Shown here: positions 30,535-37,873 of the stretch, piece after piece
How the letters are laid out: the number at the start of each line of letters is the position of its first letter
Position numbering within the stretch: the first letter of the stretch is position 1
Assembly (NCBI RefSeq): GCF_016862215.1
Contig: NZ_BOMN01000140.1
Coordinates: 1 to 38,490, forward strand
Origin: Winogradskya humida
GTDB lineage: Bacteria; Actinomycetota; Actinomycetes; Mycobacteriales; Micromonosporaceae
Direction: 5' to 3'
Length of the DNA: 38,490 nt
Made by a program: the position numbers and the translations under genes
The notes under the pieces: generated by a model
What the model was told of the DNA's origin: nothing
What the model saw: the letters and a program-made list of their open reading frames with translations, nothing else
Database searches by the model: none

Positions 30535-31638
30535 GTGACCCGGAAACCGCTCAGCGTGCTGACTGCGATCGTCCTGCTCGCCGTCGCCGCCCTGATCGGC
30601 TGGCGGGTGCTGCGCCCGGCGGAGGTCGTGGAGGCGGCGAAGGACCCCTACCCGGTGGCCCAGATCCTGCCCGCGGGTGTCACGGGCAAGACCACGCTGG
30701 CGCCGCTGATCGTTGACGGACGCCTGCGGGTGTACGCGGGTGAGCGCTCGATCAAAGCGGACGCCCCCGTCGGCGCGCGCCTGATGATCACCCCGCGCTG
30801 GTCCTACCGGCGCTGGCCCGCGAAACTCAGCGGGCTGGTCGCGATCGGCGCCACGGTGGTCAGCCGGTGGGACGACGGGCTGCTGGTCGCGCTTGACGGG
30901 CGTACGGGAAAAGTGCTCTGGAAAGCGAACGGCCCGGTAGCGACAGCCTTCACCGGCCGCACGGGTTCCGACGCGGTCTACGCACCCCCGGGCCTGTTCA
31001 CGTCGGGCAGCACGGTCCTGACGCTCGACCGCGGGCAGTTGACGGCATGGTCCGTTTCGGACGGCACCCAGCGCTGGAGCACTACTCTCCCGGCGGGCTG
31101 CATCGCCGGCTTCACCACCGTGGGCGGCAGCTTCGCGTGCGGCGTGGGCGCCTGGGACGTCACCACAGGGAAACCGCTGCGCTCCTGGCCCGTCGGCCCG
31201 TCAACCCCGGTGGGCTGCGAGGTTGCCGGCTCCGCCTGCCCCGGCCTGCGCGACGCGGCCGGCCAGGAATGGGACGTCACCGCGGCCCGGCCCACCACCG
31301 GCGGACTGCACCTCACCACGGACGGGGGCGCGGTCACCGCATCGGGCACGGCCGTCTGGCGCTGGCCTTCCCAAGCCACCATCCTGGGGGTACGCGGTGA
31401 GCACGTCATCCTGCTCGCCGACGTCGACCTGGTTGTGCTGGACGCCCGCACCGGCGCCCAGCTGTCCCGTTTCCCGCTCTACGTTCCCGATGAGCGGGTC
31501 GAGCCGTGGAAGCCCTACCGCTGGCAACTGACCGGCGCCTGGCTGGCTCTCGAGCGCTTGCGCCCGGGCGCGGGAACCGACCCGTCGGAGCCCAACCACT
31601 TCTACACGGTGGATCCGGTCATCATCGCCGCGCTCTGA
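30535..31638 (+). CDS. membrane-anchored PQQ-like beta-propeller protein
   Basis: The 367-residue protein has one N-terminal membrane helix (about residues 7-24) and an extracytoplasmic domain with PQQ/WD-like blades: LLVALDGRTGKVLWKA, VLTLDRGQLTAWSVSDGTQRWSTTLPAG and LVVLDARTGAQLSRFPLY. It is likely a seven- or eight-bladed propeller with some degenerate blades. Four cysteines in the middle (AGCIAG, FACGV, GCEV, SACPG) may form two disulfides. No cofactor or catalytic residues are evident, so a scaffold or sensor role is the more cautious view. The GTG start fits a leaderless transcript. Confidence 0.8.
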   Translation: MTRKPLSVLTAIVLLAVAALIGWRVLRPAEVVEAAKDPYPVAQILPAGVTGKTTLAPLIVDGRLRVYAGERSIKADAPVGARLMITPRWSYRRWPAKLSGLVAIGATVVSRWDDGLLVALDGRTGKVLWKANGPVATAFTGRTGSDAVYAPPGLFTSGSTVLTLDRGQLTAWSVSDGTQRWSTTLPAGCIAGFTTVGGSFACGVGAWDVTTGKPLRSWPVGPSTPVGCEVAGSACPGLRDAAGQEWDVTAARPTTGGLHLTTDGGAVTASGTAVWRWPSQATILGVRGEHVILLADVDLVVLDARTGAQLSRFPLYVPDERVEPWKPYRWQLTGAWLALERLRPGAGTDPSEPNHFYTVDPVIIAAL

Positions 31639-31895
31639 AACTGTCACAGGGTCTATTTAGGATCAGAACACCGTCAGATCGGCGGATGTTGATCCCGGAG
31701 ACAATAGAGCCGCCCCTTCGTCGGACGGCTTCGATTTGCTCGACCGGGTGGAGTTCGCCGTCGGCGGCGCCCGCGAGGCCGAACGCATCCGCCCGGCGGG
31801 ACGAGCCTCGCTGGTGGTGATGGACCCGAGAATCGCCTCGGCAGCCGCGTCGGTCGTCTGGATACCTCTCGTCGCGAAAGCGGGCCTTGCTAAGC

Positions 31896-31965
31896 CCGGC
31901 CCGGCCCGGCCCGGCCCGGCCCGGCCCGGCCCGGCCCGGCCCGGCCCGGCCCGGCCCGGCCCGGC
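31896..31965 (+). repeat. (CCGGC)14 pentanucleotide array
   Basis: Fourteen uninterrupted copies of CCGGC run for 70 bases. It lies outside the genes, so length changes would be neutral to coding. It may form stable secondary structure and is a likely site of slippage. Confidence 0.95.
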
Positions 31966-31970
31966 GCGTC

Positions 31971-32001
31971 GCGGAGCAACGACGTGGTGTCGTCGCTCCG
32001 C
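31971..32001 (-). terminator. hairpin terminator for the small gene at 32014
   Basis: GCGGAGC pairs with GCTCCGC. An inner ACGAC/GTCGT stem follows after one A/C mismatch, with a GTGGT loop. It begins about 12 bases after the stop of the minus-strand gene and could also stop transcription arriving from the other side. Confidence 0.65.
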
Positions 32002-32013
32002 TTTCGCGGTCGG

Positions 32014-32217
32014 TCAGTCGGTGACCGGTGCGTTGATGCGGCCGGAGGCCTTCTTCTGGTGGATGACGGCGTAGGTTTCTGCGAGGTTGAGCAGCTGGGT
32101 GGCGCTCAGGTTCGCCTCCGCCCCGGCGAGGATCCGCTTCATCAGGGTCACCTTTGCTCGCAGCACGAGGTGCTTTTCCTCGTCCACCAACTTGTCCAGC
32201 TCGTCGCCGGTTGCCAC
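32014..32217 (-). CDS. 67-residue protein of unknown function
   Basis: From the GTG at 32217, preceded by AAGGGAG at good distance, the product is a small, mostly helical and charged protein: ATGDELDKLVDEEKHLVLRAKV, then LMKRILAGAEANLSATQLLNLAETYAVIHQKKA. It has no cysteine, signal or membrane segment. The frame continues far upstream, but that part is antisense to the lactonase gene. A regular pattern of Leu and charged residues suggests two or three amphipathic helices. No family was recognised. Confidence 0.7.
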   Translation of the reverse strand: MATGDELDKLVDEEKHLVLRAKVTLMKRILAGAEANLSATQLLNLAETYAVIHQKKASGRINAPVTD

Positions 32218-32298
32218 AGGCGCTCCCTTCGGTCCGGCCCACCCGGGGATCGGGGCGAGCCGCAACCCCAAACGAGCGGCGGCGGCTCGGGTGACGCT

Positions 32299-32304
32299 TA
32301 GCCT
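32299..32304 (+). promoter_or_regulatory. -10 element (leaderless type) for the SMP-30 gene
   Basis: TAGCCT ends six bases before the ATG at 32311. There is no ribosome site. Confidence 0.5.
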
Positions 32305-32310
32305 GGCTTG

Positions 32311-33072
32311 ATGGGTGAGGCTCGGGTGGTGCTGGACGGGTTGGTGTTCGGCGAGTCGGTGCGGTGGCATGCGGGGCGGGTCTGGTTCTGCGACTGGGGT
32401 GCCGGCCAGGTCGTCCGGGTCGTCGACGGCAGGGCTGAGGTGGTTGCCCGGGTTGATGACTTTCCGTTCTGCGTCGACTGGCTGCCGGACGGCCGGATGC
32501 TGACCATCACCGGCCGGGGCGTGCTGCTGCGCGACGGAACGCCCTTTGCCGCGCTGGAGTCGCCTTATCCGTGGAACGACATCGCGGTCGACCGGCACGG
32601 GAACGCCTTCGTGAACAACATCGGGTACGCCTTCGGGGTGGGGGAGCCGGCGCCCGGCACGATCAGCGTCGTCACCCCGGACGGCGCGAGCCGGGAGGTC
32701 GCGGCCGGCCTGGAGTTTCCCAACGGGATGGCGGTTCTCGGCGACACGCTGATCGTCGCCGAGTCCCACGCTTCGCGTCTCTCGGCTTTCACCATCGCCG
32801 CGGACGGCACCCTGAGCAGTCGTCGCATCTGGGCCACCGTCGACGAATCAGCCCCCGACGGCATCTTCCCGGACCCGTCCGGCGCCATCTGGTACGCCGA
32901 CGTCCCCAACAAGGAATGCACCCTGGTCCGCGAGGGCGGCGAAGTCATCCGCCGCATCCCCTTCGACCGCGGCGCCTTCGACTGCGCCCTCGCGGGCAAC
33001 ACCCTCTACGCGGTAATCGCCCACTACCCCAGCGATTCCCCCTCAGGCCGGCTCGTCGCCGTCGACCTCTGA
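32311..33072 (+). CDS. SMP-30/gluconolactonase-like family protein
   Basis: The protein of about 253 residues is a six-bladed propeller of the SMP-30/LRE type. Signature parts are GESVRWHAGRVWFCDW near the start (metal-ligand glutamate), PWNDIAVDRHGNAFVNN (ligand asparagine region), EFPNGMAVLGDTLIVAES (ligand asparagine) and ESAPDGIFPDPSGAIWYADV (ligand aspartate). These enzymes hydrolyse sugar or other lactones using a divalent metal; the substrate is not evident. The ATG at 32311 is preferred over the adjacent TTG because of the upstream -10 spacing. Its stop is two bases from the convergent ROK gene stop. Confidence 0.9.
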   Translation: MGEARVVLDGLVFGESVRWHAGRVWFCDWGAGQVVRVVDGRAEVVARVDDFPFCVDWLPDGRMLTITGRGVLLRDGTPFAALESPYPWNDIAVDRHGNAFVNNIGYAFGVGEPAPGTISVVTPDGASREVAAGLEFPNGMAVLGDTLIVAESHASRLSAFTIAADGTLSSRRIWATVDESAPDGIFPDPSGAIWYADVPNKECTLVREGGEVIRRIPFDRGAFDCALAGNTLYAVIAHYPSDSPSGRLVAVDL

Positions 33073-33074
33073 GC

Positions 33075-34187
33075 TCAGACCAGGGTGGTGAGCAGGGCGG
33101 TCCAGGCTTCTTCGGCGGCTCCGGCGAGGGGGCCGTCGTCGCCGAGGGTGGAGGGGAGGATGGGGGGTGGGTTTTCTCGGCGGAAGCCCATCAGGCCTGC
33201 TCGGTATGCCTGGTTGATGTGGGCCGGGGCGGCGGCGAGGAGGTCTGTGCCCAGGCCTCCCAGGGTGACCAGGTCCGGGTCGAGACCGTTGACCAGGCCG
33301 GCGATGCCTCGGCCGAGGGCGGTGGCGGCTGTTGCGGTTGCTGCTGCCGGGGCCGGGTCGGTGGAGGCGATGACGCGGCGGGCGTAGGAGATGGGGTCCC
33401 GGGGTTGGTGGTGGCCGAGGAGGCGGGCGAGGGCTGAGCCGTCGACGGCGGTGCCCCAGCAGCCGTAGGCGCCGCAGGGGCATTCGACCGTGGGGTCGCC
33501 GAAGGGCATGTGGCCGAATTCGCCGGCTGCGCCGAGGGCTCCGACCAGGACGCGGCCGCCGTCGACCACGGCGCCGCCCAGGCCGGCCTCGACTCGCAGG
33601 TGGAGGGCTACCGAGGCGCCCACCGCTGCGCCCCGGTGGGATTCTGCGCTGGCGGCCAGGGTGGCGTCGTTGCCGGCTACGAAGATCCCGGCTTTGGGCC
33701 AGATGGCGGCCAGGTCGACGTTTCGCCAGTTCAGGTTGCTGGCGTCGAGCATGAGGTCGCGGGAGACCGTGCCGGGGACCGCGATGCCGATGCCGCGGAT
33801 GCGGTCGCCGTATTCCGTGCGGAGGCGGGCCACCGCGGCGCCGACGGCTGCGACCACTTCGTCGCCCGTGCGGTCGCCCAGGTCTTCGCGGATCGTGGCC
33901 AGGGCGGCGCCGCCGAGTTCGACCACGTCGACCCGCCACTGTTCGTGGGTGATGGAGGTGGCGGCGATGAGGGGGCCGCGTGGGTGCGGGATGAGTGCCG
34001 TGGTCGGGCGGCCGCGGGAGCCGCTCGGTGCTGCCGGGGCCTCGGCCAGGAGCTCGGCGTGGCCCAGGCGGCCGACGAGTTCCGTGGTCGCGCCGGTGCC
34101 GACGCCGATCAGCCGGGCCGCGTCTGCCCGGGTGACGCCGGGACGGGCATGGATCACTCGCAGCAGCTCTGTTGCGCGGGTCGTCAC
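33075..34187 (-). CDS. ROK-family transcriptional regulator
   Basis: The 370-residue protein has an N-terminal HTH (RATELLRVIHARPGVTRADAARLIGVGTGATTELVGRL, about residues 4-41) and a ROK domain. The latter has the NDATLAASAE aspartate and an intact zinc site PCGAYGCWG after GEFGHMPFG. It lacks nothing obvious, in contrast to the repressor at 23178. It is divergent from the MFS transporter gene with a 46-base gap and probably regulates it in response to a sugar. The GTG start has AAGGGGGAA before it. Confidence 0.9.
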   Translation of the reverse strand: MTTRATELLRVIHARPGVTRADAARLIGVGTGATTELVGRLGHAELLAEAPAAPSGSRGRPTTALIPHPRGPLIAATSITHEQWRVDVVELGGAALATIREDLGDRTGDEVVAAVGAAVARLRTEYGDRIRGIGIAVPGTVSRDLMLDASNLNWRNVDLAAIWPKAGIFVAGNDATLAASAESHRGAAVGASVALHLRVEAGLGGAVVDGGRVLVGALGAAGEFGHMPFGDPTVECPCGAYGCWGTAVDGSALARLLGHHQPRDPISYARRVIASTDPAPAAATATAATALGRGIAGLVNGLDPDLVTLGGLGTDLLAAAPAHINQAYRAGLMGFRRENPPPILPSTLGDDGPLAGAAEEAWTALLTTLV

Positions 34188-34221
34188 ACCGTTCCCCCTT
34201 CTTAAGCTCGGATGTGGAGCA

Positions 34222-34227
34222 TATTCT
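34222..34227 (+). promoter_or_regulatory. -10 element (leaderless type) for the MFS gene
   Basis: TATTCT ends six bases before the GTG at 34234. It is the best match to a consensus -10 in this set. Confidence 0.55.
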
Positions 34228-34233
34228 CGTACG

Positions 34234-35451
34234 GTGAAGATGAACCACCGCGGTGCAATCGTCGCCCTTGGCGCTGCCTGCTTTGCCTATGTCACGGCGG
34301 AAACCATCCCTGTGGGGCTGCTGCCGGAGATCGCGTCCGGTCTGCGGGTCAGCGAGGCGGACGTCGGCCTGCTGCTGACGAGCTACGCACTTGTCGCCGG
34401 TCTGACCACCATCCCGCTGACCGCGTTGACCATGCGGGTCCCGCGGCATGTGCTGCTCGCCGTCACCCTGGGAATCTTCGCGACAGCTCAGTTGGTGGCA
34501 GCTTTCGCCCCCACCTTCCTCATCCTCGCCCTGTCTCGGCTGATCTGTGCGGTGGCGCACGGCGTGTTCTGGTCGACGGTCGCCCCGGTGGCCGCCCGGC
34601 TGGCTCCTGCCGGGCAGGCGGGCAAGGCGACCGCCATGGTCTTCCTCGGCAATTCGCTGGCTCTGGTGCTCGGTGTGCCGCTCGGGACGGCGCTCGGGCA
34701 GTGGCTGGGCTGGCGGGTCGCGCTGCTCGTGCTGGCGGGGATCGGGGTCGCCTGTGTGGCGGCGCTGCTGCTGGTGCTGCCCAAGCTTCCACCGCTGCCG
34801 CACGACCTCGCCACCCGCGCCGGCGCGCAGTTGCGCAACTCGGTGCGGATCGCCCGCTCCGGGTCGGTCGCGGTGGTCTGCCTGCTCACCCTGGCGATCG
34901 TGGTCGGGCATTTCGCCGCTTACACGTACGTCGCGCCGCTCGTGCGCCGCGATGCCGGGCTCGAGGGCGGCGGGCTGAGCCTCGTGCTGCTCGGGTACGG
35001 CGCCGCGGGCCTGCTCGGCAACTGGCTCGTCGGCCGCTGGGTGGACCGGCGTCCGCGCCCGCTGCTCACCACGCTGATCTCGGCGATCGTGGTCTCGCTG
35101 GCGCTGCTGGTGCCGGTGCTCGGGCCGGTGCCGACGGTCGTGGCGATCCTGGTCTGGGGCGGGGCGTTCACGGCGCTGCCGGTGGTGCTCCAGACGACGA
35201 TCATGCGGGTGGCGCCCAGGGCGCGGGAGTCCGCGTCGGCGGTTTACGTGGTCGCGTTCCAGGTCGGCATCGGCGGCGGCGCGTTCGTCGGCGAGCGCAT
35301 GGTCAGCAACGGCCTTCTCGCGTGGCTCCCCGTGCTGGCGGCGCTGCTCGCCCTGAGCGCCGGCGTGGTCGTGCTTCTCGCACGCCAGACGTTCCCGTCA
35401 CACGCCCCCCACCACGACGAAACCGACGACCACGTTCTCGCGCACGCCTGA
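34234..35451 (+). CDS. MFS transporter (sugar-efflux/drug-efflux type)
   Basis: The 405-residue protein has twelve predicted membrane helices. The N-terminal part (YVTAETIPVGLLPEIASGLRVSEADVGLLLTSYALVAGLTTIPL) is typical of the DHA1 group that includes sugar-efflux and chloramphenicol-efflux proteins (AraJ/Cmx-like). GVPLGTALGQWLGWR matches the export-specific motif C. The C-terminal tail is His/Asp-rich (HAPHHDETDDHVLAHA). The GTG is chosen for its spacing from TATTCT; an ATG two codons later is possible. The divergent ROK gene suggests sugar-linked regulation. The stop codon lies in a direct repeat. Confidence 0.9.
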   Translation: MKMNHRGAIVALGAACFAYVTAETIPVGLLPEIASGLRVSEADVGLLLTSYALVAGLTTIPLTALTMRVPRHVLLAVTLGIFATAQLVAAFAPTFLILALSRLICAVAHGVFWSTVAPVAARLAPAGQAGKATAMVFLGNSLALVLGVPLGTALGQWLGWRVALLVLAGIGVACVAALLLVLPKLPPLPHDLATRAGAQLRNSVRIARSGSVAVVCLLTLAIVVGHFAAYTYVAPLVRRDAGLEGGGLSLVLLGYGAAGLLGNWLVGRWVDRRPRPLLTTLISAIVVSLALLVPVLGPVPTVVAILVWGGAFTALPVVLQTTIMRVAPRARESASAVYVVAFQVGIGGGAFVGERMVSNGLLAWLPVLAALLALSAGVVVLLARQTFPSHAPHHDETDDHVLAHA

Positions 35452-35535
35452 TTTTGTTCTTGAAGCCGGTAGTCAGCGGCTCACCGGTGAAGCTGCCTCC
35501 ATCGCCTCGCTGAAGAGCCTGATTTTGATCTTGAA
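35446..35535 (+). repeat. 19-bp direct repeat including the MFS stop codon
   Basis: GCCTGATTTTGTTCTTGAA (35446-35464), which contains the MFS TGA, recurs with one change as GCCTGATTTTGATCTTGAA at 35517-35535. The two copies are 71 bases apart. Confidence 0.8.
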
Positions 35536-35560
35536 AGAGAGACCACGCACGCAGAAAGAA

Positions 35561-35609
35561 GGGCCCGGGGATCCGTTCTCGGAGCGCCAGCTCCTGGATC
35601 CTCGGGCCC
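35561..35609. terminator. two-part hairpin between the convergent MFS and aminotransferase genes
   Basis: GGGCCCGGGGATCC (35561-35574) pairs with GGATCCTCGGGCCC (35596-35609) with one G-T pair. Inside it, GGAGC/GCTCC forms a second stem around GCCA. The position between convergent genes suggests a bidirectional terminator. Confidence 0.75.
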
Positions 35610-35666
35610 GGCCTCGACGGGAGTTGCGGTCAGCACCACCCACCGAGCTACGACATCTTGATCTTT

Positions 35667-36746
35667 TTAGATTGCGGCTTTCTCGGCCACTGCCAGGAAC
35701 GTGTCGTTCTCTTCGGGCGTGCCGATCGTGACCCGGACGCCATCACCCTGGAAGGGCCGGACGATCACACCGCGCTGCTCACAGGCCGCACCGAAAGCCG
35801 CAGCTCGGTCACCCAGCGGGAGCCAGACGAAGTTGGACTGGCTCGCCGGGACGTCCGGGAAGATCTTGCGGATCGCCTCGGTGACCCGGGCCCGCTCGTC
35901 GACGACGATGGCGCAGCGCCGCCTGACCTCGGCCTCCTGGTCGAGGGCCGCGAGTGCGGCGGCCTGGGCGACCATGCTGGTCGAGAACGGCGTGAGCACC
36001 TTGCGGATGGCACCGGCCACCTCGGGCTGCGCCACCAGATAACCGACCCGCAGGCCCGCCAGACCCCAGGCCTTGCTCAAGGTCCGGAGAACAACAACAT
36101 TCGGTCGATCACCGTACGCGCGGAGCCCGTCAGGCACGTCCGCATCGGTGACGAATTCCCTGTACGCCTCGTCGAGCACCACGAGCGTGTCGTCGGGGAC
36201 GGCGTCGAGGAACCGGTCGAGCTCGTCCTTGCGGGAGCTGGTGCCGGTCGGGTTGTTCGGGTTGCAGACGATCACGAGCCTGGTCCGGTCGGTGATCGCG
36301 TCGGCCATCGCGGGGAGGTCGTGCCCGTGCGCCGCGGTGTTCGGCACGCGGACGCTGGTGGCACCCACCCCGGCGGCGATGATCGGGTACGCCTCGAACG
36401 AGCGCCACGAGTACACGACCTCGTCGCCCGGCAGGCACGTCGCCTTGACCAGGTGCTCGGCGAGCGCCACCGAGCCGCCACCGGTGACGATGCGGTCGGC
36501 GTCGACGTCCAGCCAGCCGGCGAGCTTGTCTCGCAGCGCCACCGAGCCGGCGTCCGGGTAGCGGTGCGACTGGGTGACCGCCTCCGCGATCGCCTCGGCC
36601 ACGCCGGGCAGCGGCCCGAACGGCACCTCGTTGCTGGCCAGCTTGATCGCCTCGGCGAGGCCGAGCTCGCGGGCCACATCCGCGACGTTCCGGCCGGCCA
36701 CGTACGCGGGCAGCGCGTCCAGGTCCGCGCGCGTCAACCTGGTCAT
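35667..36746 (-). CDS. pat: histidinol-phosphate/aromatic aminotransferase (Pat/HisC2 type)
   Basis: The 359-residue fold-type I PLP aminotransferase has IKLASNEVPFGPLPGV at the start, GWRSFEAYP-type YSWRSFEAYP, CNPNNPTGT with the PLP-binding asparagine, DEAYREF, and the Schiff-base lysine in LRTLSKAWGLAGLRVGY. Details match the Pat/HisC2 group of mycobacteria more than operon-encoded HisC, and no other his genes are nearby, so an aromatic amino acid role is plausible. The ATG has GGAGGAC before it and overlaps the stop of the upstream RDD gene by four bases. It is the last gene of a three-gene operon. Confidence 0.9.
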   Translation of the reverse strand: MTRLTRADLDALPAYVAGRNVADVARELGLAEAIKLASNEVPFGPLPGVAEAIAEAVTQSHRYPDAGSVALRDKLAGWLDVDADRIVTGGGSVALAEHLVKATCLPGDEVVYSWRSFEAYPIIAAGVGATSVRVPNTAAHGHDLPAMADAITDRTRLVIVCNPNNPTGTSSRKDELDRFLDAVPDDTLVVLDEAYREFVTDADVPDGLRAYGDRPNVVVLRTLSKAWGLAGLRVGYLVAQPEVAGAIRKVLTPFSTSMVAQAAALAALDQEAEVRRRCAIVVDERARVTEAIRKIFPDVPASQSNFVWLPLGDRAAAFGAACEQRGVIVRPFQGDGVRVTIGTPEENDTFLAVAEKAAI

Positions 36747-37873
36747 CGTCGTCCTCCGGTCGGGTCGTTCTCGTTCTCGGGCTTGATCTGCGCCGGCGGC
36801 TGGGCGTGCGCCGGCGGGGCCATGACCACCACGGTCCCGGCCGACTTGTCATGCAGTGCCTGGTGCAGCTTCTGGTCGAACAGCACCGACCCGGAGTCGA
36901 TCAGCTGGGCCAGGAAGCCGACGCCGTAACAACTCCACAGCGGCGTCCACATGCCGAGCCGCCCCCAGCGCCGGAACGCCCGCCCGAAGCCGAGCGCGGT
37001 GGTGTCCTCCAGCTTGACCACCTTCACCCCGAGCAGCCGTTTGCCCAGCGTCTGCCCGCTGTTCGCGAGCGCCGGGACTTCGTAGGCGAACCAGAGCGCT
37101 GTGGTCACCACCAGGATGGTCAGCATGATGTAGCTCGACCGGGCCGAGGCCGCTTCGGGAGTCGCCAGCGGGTCTTCCATCGTCGCGCGGAAGATCGGTT
37201 CCACTTCCTGCCACCACTGGTACGCGAGCCAGCCGTTCACCAGCACGTTCAGCACGAGGACAGCGACGATGTCGATCAGGCGCGCTACGAGGCGACGGCC
37301 GAGCCCGGCCAGCGGGAGGCCGTGCGGGCGGGCCTGGACCTGGTAGGGGAACGGGTACGCCTGCATCGGGAAGCCGGGCGGCGGCGTCCAGCCTGCGGGG
37401 GGCGTCCATCCGGGCGGGGGCTGCCAGCCGGGCTGAGGTTGCCAACCCGGCTGGGGCTGCCAGCCGGGTTGGGGCTGCCAGCCGGGGGGTGTCCAGCCCG
37501 GGGGCGGGGTCCAGCCGGGTGGCGGGGTCCAGCCCTGCGGGGGCGCCCAGCCCTGCGGCGGCGTGTTGCCTGCTGCCGGGTATTGCTGGCCGGGCGGAGT
37601 CTGCTGCGGGGCCTGCCCGGTCTGGCCGGCCTGCCCGGTCTGGCCGGCCTGCCCGGTCTGGCCGGCCTGCCCGGTCTGGGCGGCCTCACCGATCTGGGAG
37701 GCGGGTGCGGTGTGATCGGGGGCAGCGGCCGGGGGTTCCTCGGCGGGCGGGGGGCCGTCGGGCGGGGTCTGATCCGCCGGGATCGCCTTGCCGAGCCAGC
37801 CCTCGCCGTCCCACCAGCGCTGGGTCTCGGGGTCGGCCGGGTCCTTGTACCAACCGGCGGAAAGCGAACTCAT
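36743..37873 (-). CDS. RDD-family membrane protein with DUF2510 and Pro-Gly-Trp repeats
   Basis: The 376-residue protein has a DUF2510 module at the start (AGWYKDPADPETQRWWDGEGW, about residues 6-26). An acidic/proline stretch follows, then GQAGQT repeats (about 65-85), then about ten PPGW/PQPGW units (about 100-165). The C-terminal RDD domain (about 185-350) has the typical GLGRRLVARLIDIVAVLVLNVLV first helix, NSGQTLGKRLLGVKV and ALHDKSAGTVVV. RDD proteins are membrane proteins of uncertain, possibly transport, function. The ATG overlaps the next gene's stop (ATGA). The repeat part is probably an unstructured cytoplasmic tail. Confidence 0.88.
   Translation of the reverse strand: MSSLSAGWYKDPADPETQRWWDGEGWLGKAIPADQTPPDGPPPAEEPPAAAPDHTAPASQIGEAAQTGQAGQTGQAGQTGQAGQTGQAPQQTPPGQQYPAAGNTPPQGWAPPQGWTPPPGWTPPPGWTPPGWQPQPGWQPQPGWQPQPGWQPPPGWTPPAGWTPPPGFPMQAYPFPYQVQARPHGLPLAGLGRRLVARLIDIVAVLVLNVLVNGWLAYQWWQEVEPIFRATMEDPLATPEAASARSSYIMLTILVVTTALWFAYEVPALANSGQTLGKRLLGVKVVKLEDTTALGFGRAFRRWGRLGMWTPLWSCYGVGFLAQLIDSGSVLFDQKLHQALHDKSAGTVVVMAPPAHAQPPAQIKPENENDPTGGRR
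37371..37560 (-). repeat. DNA repeats coding Pro-Gly-Trp units
   Basis: Related units of 12-18 bases encode PPGW, PQPGW and PAGW motifs of the RDD protein. Neighbouring units in the middle differ by only one or two bases, which suggests recent expansion there. Confidence 0.75.
37611..37682 (-). repeat. 18-bp tandem repeat, four copies
   Basis: GCCTGCCCGGTCTGGCCG is repeated four times without gaps, the last with one change. It encodes the alternating GQAGQT peptide units of the RDD protein. Confidence 0.93.

Larger units (their letters stand above)
31873..32008. repeat. inverted repeat flanking the pentanucleotide array
   Basis: CGCGAAAGCGG (31873-31883) is a perfect inverted match to CCGCTTTCGCG (31998-32008). 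The GC-rich simple repeat and the hairpin lie between the arms. Confidence 0.7.
31639..32013. other. intergenic region with inverted and simple repeats
   Basis: The 375-base gap between convergent genes has a 230-base first part with no convincing gene. A weak open frame with a GAC CGG GTG GAG stretch near 31739 may be a relic. An 11-bp inverted repeat follows, enclosing a pentanucleotide array and a strong hairpin. These are listed separately. Confidence 0.55.

Noticed and set aside
31896..31965. Pentanucleotide array as a CRISPR or phage attachment site
   Set aside because: There are no spacers between units, no cas or integrase genes and no tRNA.
31736..32074. Plus-strand frame encoding an Ala-Arg-Pro-Gly-Pro repeat
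   Set aside because: The repeat peptide is only the translation of (CCGGC)14 and the flanks have no family similarity or ribosome site. A relic in the first part cannot be excluded.
32014..32769. 251-codon version of the small minus-strand gene
   Set aside because: Upstream of the GTG at 32217 the frame is antisense to the SMP-30 gene. The ribosome site and composition support the 67-residue form.
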